NCBI GenBank assembly: GCA_050698355.1
Contig: JBOHBN010000246.1
Location: forward strand, 1-33,701
Origin: JBOHBN01 sp050698355
GTDB lineage: Bacteria > Actinomycetota > Actinomycetes > Streptosporangiales > WHST01
DNA: 33,701 nt
Reading direction: 5' to 3'
This document shows positions 1-7,089 of this stretch, one piece after another. Below the pieces are notes generated by a model. It was not told the origin of the DNA. It made no database searches and saw only the letters and a program-made list of their open reading frames with translations. The first letter of the stretch is position 1, and each line of letters opens with the position of its first letter. A program made the position numbers and the translations under genes.

Positions 1-615
1 GGCAATGCCCATCGCAGCGCACCGGTCGACCATCGGTTCATCGGAGCGGTCGAGCAAGTTGTACCGATTCTGGACACAGACGACTTCGACAGTCCGGAGC
101 GCGTGGTCGAGCTGTCGGATCGAGACATTGGTGAGCCCCACAGACGTGACCTTTCCCTCGTCACGGAGCTCAATAATGGCGGCGAGCTGCTCGTCGAAGT
201 CGACGTCTTGCGGAGTTCCGGCGACGGCGCCCGGGTCCGCCCGGCCGAGATTGAGCACCGGCAGGGCAGCGAGGCCGAGCGTAGCCAAGTTTGCCTCGAC
301 TGCCTGACGGAGTTCTTCGGGGCGCTGAGCAGGCAGCCAGTTCCCGGTGGCGTCGCGCGTACCGCCGATCTTGGTGACGACGACGAGATCGTCCGGATAG
401 GGCGCGAGGGCCTCGTGAATCAGCTCGTTTGCGACATCGGGCCCGTAGAACTGAGCGGTGTCGATGTGCCGGACTCCGAGCTCGACCGCCCGTCGCAGCA
501 CTGCGAGGGCGCGCTCCCGATCCGACGGCGGGCCGAAGACTCCAGGGCCCGGGAGCTGCATAGCCCCGTAACCCAGGCGGTTGACCTTCTGTCCAGCGAG
601 GTCGTAAGTGAGCAT
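1..615 (-). CDS. Aldo/keto reductase, YdbC-like (C-terminus cut by window edge)
   Basis: Translating the minus strand from the ATG at 615 gives 205 residues of an NAD(P)H-dependent aldo/keto reductase; the rest lies beyond base 1. The TIM-barrel start (KVNRLGYGAMQLPGPGVFG) is clear. Three of the four catalytic residues fall at family spacing: D52, Y57 (HIDTAQFYGP) and K82 (VVTKIGG). The usual catalytic His is Asn at 122 (VLNLGRAD), as in the YdbC subgroup, which has NLR there. The family reduces aldehydes and ketones in the cytosol; the substrate cannot be told. Codon choice (ACT, GCT, GGA, AAT) looks less GC-biased than in the genes to the right, fitting foreign origin. It is transcribed away from the DUF6247 pair. 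Confidence 0.85.
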   Translation of the reverse strand, partial: MLTYDLAGQKVNRLGYGAMQLPGPGVFGPPSDRERALAVLRRAVELGVRHIDTAQFYGPDVANELIHEALAPYPDDLVVVTKIGGTRDATGNWLPAQRPEELRQAVEANLATLGLAALPVLNLGRADPGAVAGTPQDVDFDEQLAAIIELRDEGKVTSVGLTNVSIRQLDHALRTVEVVCVQNRYNLLDRSDEPMVDRCAAMGIA

Positions 616-886
616 GACCCGACTATAGGTCCGGCGCGGGTGGTTCTGGCGAGGTTCGAGGGGTGCCCGTGGCACCACCCGTCGGGGCATGCGCCATCCG
701 CCTAGTGGACGGTCACGAGCAGGCCGTTCGACCTGGTCACAAGTTGCCGTCGCGGCTGACGGCCACCTACTCACCCCTTCGATACCGCCCCCAACAAGCG
801 GACATCCCTCTCACAAAGGGATCCTCTACTGAGACGGGTTGGGTCCGTGTCCGCTAGCCAGAGCCGGTGGCGCGTAGGGTTGTCCT
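616..886. other. Divergent intergenic region with short inverted repeats
   Basis: This gap separates the leftward reductase gene from the rightward DUF6247 pair, so it must hold both promoters. The visible structure is an 8-bp inverted repeat (AGCGGACA at 797-804, TGTCCGCT at 848-855) enclosing a smaller hairpin (ATCCCT at 804-809, AGGGAT at 817-822). Toxin-antitoxin operons are commonly autoregulated through such sites, but that role here is inference. I see no small gene in it. Confidence 0.35.
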
Positions 887-1201
887 ATGACGGCGCAGCC
901 GATCGAGCCGGACCCTGTGGGTGAGGACGACCCTGCCGTGGTTCATGCCCGCCTGCCGGAGCAGTACCGAGCGGAGTTCCTGCGTGAGTACCGCACGGCC
1001 GCGGAAGCCGCGACCCGCAATCTGGACGCCTACCGCGACTTGGCGAAGCTGCTGCGGTTGTGGCGGCTGCGCGCGGCGATGTACGCAAGGCCGGGGTTCA
1101 CCGACCGGGCGGCCGCCGCCGCGGCGTCTCGGCCAGATGATGTGCCGGTCGAGCAGCTCGTACCTGACTGGCAGGCCAGACTCGATCAACATCGCCGGTA
1201 A
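887..1201 (+). CDS. DUF6247 family protein (putative antitoxin partner)
   Basis: A 104-residue cytosolic protein. The stretch RLPEQYRAEFLREYRTAAEA followed by an alpha-helical LWRLRAAMYARPGF segment resembles the actinobacterial DUF6247 family as I remember it; there is no catalytic motif and no membrane segment. The stop at 1199-1201 is followed after 3 nt by the GTG of an 84-residue RelE/ParE-like gene. That small-protein-first, toxin-like-second layout is the usual order of type II toxin-antitoxin modules. The antitoxin role is inferred from the arrangement only. No DNA-binding fold is obvious in the sequence. It lies on the presumed mobile side of the tRNA-Sec fragment. Confidence 0.7.
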   Translation: MTAQPIEPDPVGEDDPAVVHARLPEQYRAEFLREYRTAAEAATRNLDAYRDLAKLLRLWRLRAAMYARPGFTDRAAAAAASRPDDVPVEQLVPDWQARLDQHRR

Positions 1202-1204
1202 CGG

Positions 1205-1459
1205 GTGAGCTACCGAGTCGAGTTCGCGCTCGGCGCGGCGGTCGTGTTTCACACCTTGCCGCCTGAGGGCCAAGACGCACTGATCGCACGTGCGGTCGAG
1301 CTTGTCGAACAGCCATGGGCCGATGTCGTGACCCGCCGGCCTGGCAACGATCCTGCGTTCCGCGAAACCACATTCGGTGACGGACACGGGATCTGCGCGT
1401 TCCAGGTCGATGAGGACGCCGAAGTGGTACGGATCTTCGAGATCGTCTGGGTCGCCTGA
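1205..1459 (+). CDS. RelE/ParE-like small protein (putative toxin)
   Basis: 84 residues from a GTG start. The layout fits the small RelE/ParE fold: an N-terminal strand (SYRVEF), a helix rich in L and A (QDALIARAVELVEQPW), the RP turn, then beta strands with RETTFGDGHGICAFQVD and VVRIFEIVWVA. In that family the protein is a ribosome-dependent mRNase or a gyrase poison held in check by its partner; which activity applies cannot be told, and the canonical catalytic residues are not clear. It starts 3 nt after the DUF6247 gene, so the two are surely cotranscribed. It could instead be a plasmid-addiction-like orphan with no toxicity. Confidence 0.6.
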   Translation: MSYRVEFALGAAVVFHTLPPEGQDALIARAVELVEQPWADVVTRRPGNDPAFRETTFGDGHGICAFQVDEDAEVVRIFEIVWVA

Positions 1460-1706
1460 TGTGCCGCTGATGAGCTGTTCGGAGCCCCAATGTTCCAGCG
1501 CTTTGGAGCAAGTACTGACGGTAAGCCGCTCAGGTCCCAGAGCTGCCGGCACTGGCACGGGGCTAGCTGACCCGACTCGACGAGTGAGGCTGGAACAGGA
1601 GCACAGTTGGCTCCGATCCCTGGTTTGTGGGCCGCTCTGTCGAATACGTGTCGAAGTTCGCGCCGTCTGCCTCGTTTGTGCAGGTCAGCACCTTGTACGT
1701 ATCCCT
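1460..1706. other. Non-coding stretch, probable end of an integrated element
   Basis: From the end of the RelE-like gene to the tRNA fragment I find no convincing gene; the open frames here lack coding character. It abuts the point where similarity to tRNA-Sec begins, so it should be the terminal DNA of whatever integrated there. The whole gene-free gap runs to 1793 and includes the tRNA fragment. Confidence 0.4.
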
Positions 1707-1769
1707 CTTCAAAACCGTTGAGCGGCAGTAGCTGTCGCTGGCGGGTTCGATTCCCGTCCGCCTCCGCCA
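1707..1769 (+). tRNA. selC: 3' half of a selenocysteine tRNA (UCA), 5' half missing
   Basis: The stretch begins in an anticodon loop CTTCAAA (TCA at 1709-1711). It has a 7-bp variable arm (1721-1727 with 1733-1739, one G-T pair), a T arm (GCGGG, loop TTCGATT, CCCGT; 1741-1757), an 8-nt acceptor 3' strand CCGCCTCC (1758-1765), G73 and an encoded CCA (1767-1769). The 8-nt acceptor strand, long variable arm and UCA anticodon are the marks of tRNA-Sec; serine tRNAs have 7. Upstream no GGAGGCGG acceptor strand is present, and ATCCCT before the loop does not pair with ACCGT after it, so the molecule cannot fold. selB starts about 620 bp downstream, the expected neighbour. A break at the anticodon loop is where tyrosine recombinases often cross over. 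Confidence 0.85.
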
Positions 1770-1793
1770 CCGACGATAGCCAATGCTGACCTG

Positions 1794-2264
1794 TCAGTGG
1801 TCGGTAAACAGCGCCGGGTCGTAGTGCTGAGTGCCCCCGTCGACGGTCCACACCGCCGCGAGCGGCATGAGATCAGTGATCAGGACGCTACGTGCGCCGA
1901 GCTCGGTCGGCAGAACGACCCGGATGCCCGGGTGATAGTCGAACAGCACCTGTCGGTCCCGCCCGCATGGGCCCACCGGGCCACGTCCGTGGTTGCCGAC
2001 GGCCACGATCGTCGTGATCTCTCGGGCACCAGCAGCGCGGGCAGCCCCGAGAGCCACGAGTTCGGCGCAGGGGCCCCCGGTAAAGTGGTAGAGATTCACG
2101 CCCGCAAACATGCGCCCGTCCGAAGCGCGGACGGCCGCCCCCATCGTATGTACCCCGTCCTCATCAGGGCCGGCGTCGGTGTTGGCGTCGATCGTGGAGC
2201 GGGCCAGCTCGACAAGCTGCCGCTCGTCGTCGGTCAAGCCGCGGGCAGAAGGAGGCAAGCTCAT
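1794..2264 (-). CDS. Cytidine/blasticidin deaminase-like protein
   Basis: 156 residues, the size of a tetrameric cytidine deaminase. The zinc-site motifs are TGGPCAELVALG (C66, catalytic E68) and VGPCGRDRQVLFDYHP (C100). The family motif PCxxC is here PCGRD, so the third zinc ligand position is Asp103 instead of Cys. I recall actinobacterial relatives with the same GRDRQ spelling, so this may be a subfamily trait. The family hydrolyses the amino group of cytidine or of nucleoside antibiotics such as blasticidin S; the substrate here is unknown. The ATG at 2264 is preceded by AGGAGG-like purines. It sits between the tRNA-Sec fragment and selB and is transcribed away from selB. Confidence 0.8.
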   Translation of the reverse strand: MSLPPSARGLTDDERQLVELARSTIDANTDAGPDEDGVHTMGAAVRASDGRMFAGVNLYHFTGGPCAELVALGAARAAGAREITTIVAVGNHGRGPVGPCGRDRQVLFDYHPGIRVVLPTELGARSVLITDLMPLAAVWTVDGGTQHYDPALFTDH

Positions 2265-2389
2265 GCCCTAACGATGGCAGGTGCGAAAGACGTGAGGCCG
2301 TCGGCGCCCTGCTCGCCCACCTCCGCGGTGCCGGTGTCTGGGTGGTGCGGTCGCGCGAGTTCGCGACCCCGCGGCGCATGATGGGTCCC

Positions 2390-4138
2390 ATGCACGTCGT
2401 CGCCACCGCCGGGCACGTCGACCACGGCAAGTCCACGCTGATCCGCGCGCTCACCGGCATGGAACCCGACCGCCTGGCCGAGGAGCACCGCCGCCAGCTC
2501 ACCATCGAGCTCGGCTTCGCCTGGACGTCGCTGCCGGACGCGGGCGAGGTCGCGTTCGTCGACGTTCCCGGGCACGAGCGGTTCGTGTCGACGATGCTCG
2601 CCGGCATCGGTGCCGTACCGGCCGTGCTGTTCGTGGTGGCGGCGGATGAGGGGTGGAAGGCGCAGAGCACCGAGCACCTGGAGGCGCTGCATGCGCTCGG
2701 CGTCGCGCACGGGCTCCTCGTCGTCACCCGCGCCGACCTGGCCGACCCCCAGCCGGCGATCGCGCAGGCCCGGGAGCAGCTGGCGGGTACGGCGCTGCGT
2801 GACATCCCGGCCGTGAACGCCAGCGCCGTCGCCGGCACCGGCCTCGACGACGTACGTGCGTCGATCTCCGCGCTCGTCTCCCAGCTTCCACCCGCGGACG
2901 GCAGCGCGCCGGTGCGGCTATGGCTGGACCGGGTGTTCACCGTCCGCGGCGCCGGCACCGTGGTCACGGGCACCCTGTCGGCCGGGACGGTGGCGGTCGG
3001 GGACGAGCTGGTCACGCCCGCCGGCGAGGCCGTACGGGTCCGCGGCATCGAGACCCTCGGGCGGACGCGCGAGCGCGTGTCCGCGGAGGCCCGCGTCGCC
3101 CTCAACGTACGCGGGCGCGGGCGCCTCTCTCGCGGTACCGCGCTGCTCAGCCCGGACGCGTGGACGCTCACCGACACCGTTGACGTCACGCTCGGCGCCG
3201 TGCTGGGCGACCGCCTGCCGGAGCGGCCGATGGCGCACCTGGGCACGCTCGCCGTGCCGTGCCACGCGCGCCCGCTCGGTGACCGCCACGCTCGCCTCTC
3301 GTTCGATCAGGCGCTGCCGCTGCGCTTCGGCGACCGGGTGCTGCTCCGCGACCCCGGCCAGCACCGCATCCTCGCCGGGGTCGACACCCTCGACCTCGAG
3401 CCGCCGGACCTGCGCCGCCGCGGCGCGGCCAGCGCACGCGCCGCGCAGCTCGCGTCCTTCCAGGACGCGTACGACGTGGCCGCGCACCTGCTGAACGAGC
3501 AGCCACGGCGAGGCGCCGACCTGCGCCGGATGGGCCTGCCCACGCAGGGCGAGATGCTCGTGGACGACTGGTGGGCCGCAGAGAAGCGGTGGGCCAGTCT
3601 CGCCGACCAGCTGGCGCGGGCCGTCCTCGACGCGCACCGTGAACGCCCGCTCGAGCGCGGCATGCCGATCGCCGCCGCGCGTACGCGCCTGGGCCTGCCG
3701 TCGTCCCGGATCGTCTCGGCGCTCGCCCGACGTGCCGGTCTGGACGAGCGGGACGGTCTGCTGGCGCACCCGGAGGCGCGAGCGACGTTGCCGCCACGGG
3801 TGGAGGCGGCGATCGGCGCGCTCGAGGCCGATCTGGCAGCCGACCCGTTTCGGGCGCCCGACGCCGGGCGGCTCACCGAGCTGGGCGTGGACGCGTCCCA
3901 GCTGGCCGCCGCGGAACGCGCCGAACGCGTGGTCCGGGTCGCCGACGGGATCGTCCTGCTCCCCCACGACGTCCTGCGGGCACGCGGGATCCTGGCGGGG
4001 CTGCCGCAGCCGTTCACGGCGAGCCAGGCGCGGCAGGCGCTCGACACGACCCGGCGGGTCGCCGTGCCGCTGCTGGAACTGTTGGCATCCCGCGGAATCA
4101 CCCGCAGGTCCGCCGACGGCCGCCACGAGGTGCTGTGA
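2390..4138 (+). CDS. selB: Selenocysteine-specific elongation factor SelB
   Basis: SelB is the GTPase that carries Sec-tRNA to UGA codons marked by a SECIS hairpin. The 582-residue product has G1 GHVDHGKST (8-16), switch I threonine T38, G3 DVPGHERF, G4 TRAD and G5 SAV. EF-Tu-like beta-barrel domains follow (DRVFTVRGAGTVVTGTL), then a long winged-helix C-terminus for SECIS binding. I chose the ATG at 2390 because MHVVATAGHVDHGKST is the usual SelB N-terminus; ATGs at 2378 and 2381 are possible. The Gly normally before the switch I Leu/Met-Thr is Gln36 (RRQLTIE). No selA, selD or selenoprotein gene is in the window, but the tRNA-Sec remnant just upstream supports a selenocysteine locus. Confidence 0.93.
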   Translation: MHVVATAGHVDHGKSTLIRALTGMEPDRLAEEHRRQLTIELGFAWTSLPDAGEVAFVDVPGHERFVSTMLAGIGAVPAVLFVVAADEGWKAQSTEHLEALHALGVAHGLLVVTRADLADPQPAIAQAREQLAGTALRDIPAVNASAVAGTGLDDVRASISALVSQLPPADGSAPVRLWLDRVFTVRGAGTVVTGTLSAGTVAVGDELVTPAGEAVRVRGIETLGRTRERVSAEARVALNVRGRGRLSRGTALLSPDAWTLTDTVDVTLGAVLGDRLPERPMAHLGTLAVPCHARPLGDRHARLSFDQALPLRFGDRVLLRDPGQHRILAGVDTLDLEPPDLRRRGAASARAAQLASFQDAYDVAAHLLNEQPRRGADLRRMGLPTQGEMLVDDWWAAEKRWASLADQLARAVLDAHRERPLERGMPIAAARTRLGLPSSRIVSALARRAGLDERDGLLAHPEARATLPPRVEAAIGALEADLAADPFRAPDAGRLTELGVDASQLAAAERAERVVRVADGIVLLPHDVLRARGILAGLPQPFTASQARQALDTTRRVAVPLLELLASRGITRRSADGRHEVL

Positions 4139-4144
4139 CCGGCG

Positions 4145-5452
4145 CTACTGCCCGAGTGTCGCCGGTAACCAGGTGGCGAGCTGTGGCACCGCGACGATCA
4201 GCACGAGCAAGCCGGCCTCCAGAAACAGGTACGGAACGATCCCCCGGAAGATCTGCGCGAGGTCGATCTCTGGCGCTACCGACTTCATGATGTAGAGGTT
4301 CAGGCCGACCGGTGGGGTGATGACCGCCATCTCCAGGTTCACCACGAGCAGCACCCCCAGCCACAGCGGGTCATATCCGAGGGTCTTCATCGCCGGTACG
4401 AGGATGGGCGTCACCACGAGCAGGAGCGAGGCCGCGTCGACCAGGCAGCCGAGCAGCAGCAGGATCGCCATGACTCCGGCGAGGACCACGTACCCCGGCA
4501 CGTCGAGGCCCGTGACGAAGGCGGTGAGCCTGTCTGGCACGCGTACGACCACGAGCATCTTGGTGAACACGAAGGCGGAGCCGACGATGGCGAGCACGCC
4601 GGCGCTGACCTGCGTCGTGTCGATCAGCACCCGCCACAGGTTTCGCCACGACAACGAGCGGTAGTAGAGGCCCACGACGAGCAACGCCGCCAGCGCGCCC
4701 ACCGCCGCCGCCTCGGTCGGGGTCGCCAGGCCGCTGTAGATCGAACCGAGCACGACGACGATCAGCAGCAGCGCGGGCAGGACCCGCCCTAGCGAACGGA
4801 AGCGCTCCGCCCAGGAGAACCGCTCGGCCGGAGACGGTGCCAGCTCCGGACGCAGCTTCGCGGCCACCACGACGTACCCGCCCATCAGGGCGGCGAGCAC
4901 CAGGCCGGGGAACAACCCACCCATGAAGAGCCCGGCCACGCTGACGCCCGTGACCGAGGAGTACAGGATGAACATCAGGCTCGGCGGTATCAGCATCGCC
5001 AGGGCCCCGGAGGCCGTCACCGAACCCGTGGCGAAGCTCGGCTTGTGCCCGCGTTCCACCATCGTCGGGACCGACATCGGACCGACCACGGCGACAGACG
5101 ACAGGCTGACGCCCGACATCGCGCCGAACGTCGTCGAGGCGCCGATCGCCGAGACCTCCAGCCCGCCGGGAACGCGGCCGATCCAGCGGTACGCCGTACC
5201 GAACAGGTCGCGCCCCAGACCGCTCACCGCGAGCGTCTCGCCCAGCAGGATGTACATCGGGGCGGCGACGAGCGTGTACTCCTGCAGCTGGCTCACGAGC
5301 GCGAGCGGCACCCGTTCGAGTCCCGCGATTCCCTGCAACAGGTACAACCCGACCATGCCGGAACACGCCAGGGCGACGAACACGGGCGTACGCAGCGCGA
5401 TGAGCAGCGCCAGCACCACGATCGCGAGCACGATGACGGCGCTGTCCGGCAT
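4145..5452 (-). CDS. dctM: TRAP transporter large permease (DctM)
   Basis: 435 residues, almost entirely hydrophobic helices, the length of the 12-helix large subunit of tripartite ATP-independent periplasmic transporters. Typical DctM stretches include LVAAPMYILLGETLAVSG, TTFGAMSGVSLSSVAVVG and VTASGALAMLIPPS. It moves a carboxylate inward with sodium, taking it from the DctP binding protein. Its ATG at 5452 directly follows the dctQ stop (5453-5455) with no gap, so translation is coupled. It is the last gene of the catabolic operon and ends 6 bp from the convergent selB stop. Confidence 0.93.
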   Translation of the reverse strand: MPDSAVIVLAIVVLALLIALRTPVFVALACSGMVGLYLLQGIAGLERVPLALVSQLQEYTLVAAPMYILLGETLAVSGLGRDLFGTAYRWIGRVPGGLEVSAIGASTTFGAMSGVSLSSVAVVGPMSVPTMVERGHKPSFATGSVTASGALAMLIPPSLMFILYSSVTGVSVAGLFMGGLFPGLVLAALMGGYVVVAAKLRPELAPSPAERFSWAERFRSLGRVLPALLLIVVVLGSIYSGLATPTEAAAVGALAALLVVGLYYRSLSWRNLWRVLIDTTQVSAGVLAIVGSAFVFTKMLVVVRVPDRLTAFVTGLDVPGYVVLAGVMAILLLLGCLVDAASLLLVVTPILVPAMKTLGYDPLWLGVLLVVNLEMAVITPPVGLNLYIMKSVAPEIDLAQIFRGIVPYLFLEAGLLVLIVAVPQLATWLPATLGQ

Positions 5453-6049
5453 CTACGCGACCTGTCCCGTCTGGTCGGCACCGATCTCCTCGTCCGGTGC
5501 CGAGCGCCGGGCGGGCGAGAGCACCACCACGACCAGCAGCCCGAAGCCACCGAGGGCGACGAGGGCATAGAGAGTCCATAGCGGGATGGCGAAGTTGCCC
5601 TGGGTCATGAGCCCGCCGAGGTGAGCCCGTACGGCGGCCTGGTAGCCGAGCCAGCCGAAGACGACGGCGACCACGCCCGTGGCCACGCCGCTCACGACCG
5701 CGGCGACCGCCTGGCCGCGCGCGCCCATCCTCCGGTAGACGAGGTCCATGCTGATGTGGCCGTGCGTCGCGGCAAGATGCGGTACCGCCAGGAACGTCGC
5801 GGCCAGGACGCCGGCCGCGTTCAGCGCCAACGCCCACTCGGTCGGCTGGTGGAACACGTACCGCATGATGACGTCGTACGCGGTGGTGAGCATCATCGCG
5901 GCGATGATGAGCCCTGCGACCACCCGCATGGCCAGCGTGACGCCGACGACGACCCGGTCCACGCCGGTGACCACCGCGAGCGGTCCGCCCCGCCACTTGC
6001 GCGCTGCGGGCCGCGCCCGGGTCCCCGGAGGGAGACCGGCGCCGCTCAC
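5453..6049 (-). CDS. dctQ: TRAP transporter small permease (DctQ)
   Basis: 198 residues with four predicted membrane helices and the DctQ pattern: a first helix ending TTAYDVIMRYVFHQPTEWAL, then HLAATHGHISMDLVYRRM, as in small TRAP subunits. It forms the membrane complex with DctM. The start is GTG at 6049, overlapping the dctP stop by 4 bases (GTGA). The N-terminal 25 residues are basic and cytoplasmic; the C-terminal tail is acidic. The order binding protein, small, then large subunit is standard for TRAP operons. Confidence 0.92.
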   Translation of the reverse strand: MSGAGLPPGTRARPAARKWRGGPLAVVTGVDRVVVGVTLAMRVVAGLIIAAMMLTTAYDVIMRYVFHQPTEWALALNAAGVLAATFLAVPHLAATHGHISMDLVYRRMGARGQAVAAVVSGVATGVVAVVFGWLGYQAAVRAHLGGLMTQGNFAIPLWTLYALVALGGFGLLVVVVLSPARRSAPDEEIGADQTGQVA

Positions 6050-7086
6050 GCCGTCTCCACCGCCTTCAGCGCGCGCTCCGCGGTCTTTTGGTCACCGACC
6101 TGCTTGCGCCACCAGTCCTGCACGCCCGACACGGCATCCTCGAATGCCTGAAGGTCGGCTCCCTTCGGTTCGATCAGCTTGATGCCGGCCTTCTTCACCT
6201 TCGGCAGGTAGTCCTGCTTATGCACCTTCACCTGCGTGGCCGTGCCCTGCTTGTTGTACGCGCGGCCGGCCGCGAGCAGCGCGTCCTGCAGCGACGAATC
6301 CAGTCCGTCGAACCAGTCCTTGCGCACGTAGGCGTCGACGCTGTAGTCACCGAACCGGGCGGCCGTCCCGTACCGCAACACCTTCTGCAGGTCCCGCGAG
6401 ATGACCGTGCCGAGGTACGAGATCATGCCGTCGATGGTTCCGCGCTGGAGAGCCTGGTAGATCTCGGCGGAGCTCATCGAGACCGGTGAGGCGCCGAGTG
6501 CCTTGACCGTCTCGCCCTCCACCTCGCCCGCGGTGCGGATGCGCATCCCGTGCATGTCCTCGGGGCTGCGGATCGGCTTCCTGGTCCAGAGCCACTCCAG
6601 CGAGGTCGGCATGCTGGCGAGCAGCCGCAGGTTCTTGGCGCCGAGTTGTTTGTTTATCAGCTTGTACAGCTTCCCGTCGACCGCGAGTGCTCGCTCCATC
6701 TGCTGGATGTCGCCCTGGAGGAAGGGCAGCTGGGCCACCCCGAGAATCGGATACGTCGACGAGATGTACGAGCTCGTCTGGAAGATGAGGTCGGCGCTGC
6801 CCTGCAGGAGACCGGGAACGGCCTGCTCGGCGTCGAGGAGCGTGCCGGAGTGGAACATCTCGAATGAGATATCGCCGTGGGTCTCCTTCTTGGCATTCTT
6901 CAGCAGCAGCTTCATGCCGGGAAACAGGTCGTCGTAGGAGGGCGTGATGTAGGTGGAAGCCTTGAGCTTCTGCCCACCACCGCCCCCGCCACCCGTACCA
7001 CCGCATGCCGACAGCGCGACGCTCATCGCGCCCAGGGCCAGCAATCGCCGTCGACCCATCGTGTTCTGGACGGGACTCTCGTGCAT
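6046..7086 (-). CDS. dctP: TRAP transporter solute-binding lipoprotein (DctP)
   Basis: 346 residues from the ATG at 7086, or 337 from an internal ATG at 7059 (MGRRRLLALGA), which gives a more normal signal peptide. The lipobox LSAC (C28 of the long form) anchors it to the outer face of the membrane, followed by a glycine linker. The two adjacent arginines before the hydrophobic stretch could also suit Tat export. The DctP family region RIRTAGEVEGETVKALGASP through SAEIYQALQRGTIDGM carries the Arg that normally salt-bridges a substrate carboxylate. It presumably captures the carboxylate consumed by the operon enzymes. It begins 3 nt after the stop of the flavin oxidoreductase gene if the long start is used. 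Confidence 0.92.
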   Translation of the reverse strand: MHESPVQNTMGRRRLLALGAMSVALSACGGTGGGGGGGQKLKASTYITPSYDDLFPGMKLLLKNAKKETHGDISFEMFHSGTLLDAEQAVPGLLQGSADLIFQTSSYISSTYPILGVAQLPFLQGDIQQMERALAVDGKLYKLINKQLGAKNLRLLASMPTSLEWLWTRKPIRSPEDMHGMRIRTAGEVEGETVKALGASPVSMSSAEIYQALQRGTIDGMISYLGTVISRDLQKVLRYGTAARFGDYSVDAYVRKDWFDGLDSSLQDALLAAGRAYNKQGTATQVKVHKQDYLPKVKKAGIKLIEPKGADLQAFEDAVSGVQDWWRKQVGDQKTAERALKAVETA

Positions 7087-7089
7087 GGC

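Noticed and set aside
1678..1691. A GTGC-loop-GCAC stem upstream of the tRNA-Sec fragment that could be taken for its D arm
   Set aside because: The acceptor 5' strand GGAGGCGG that must precede it is absent and the anticodon 5' strand does not pair, so it does not complete the tRNA.
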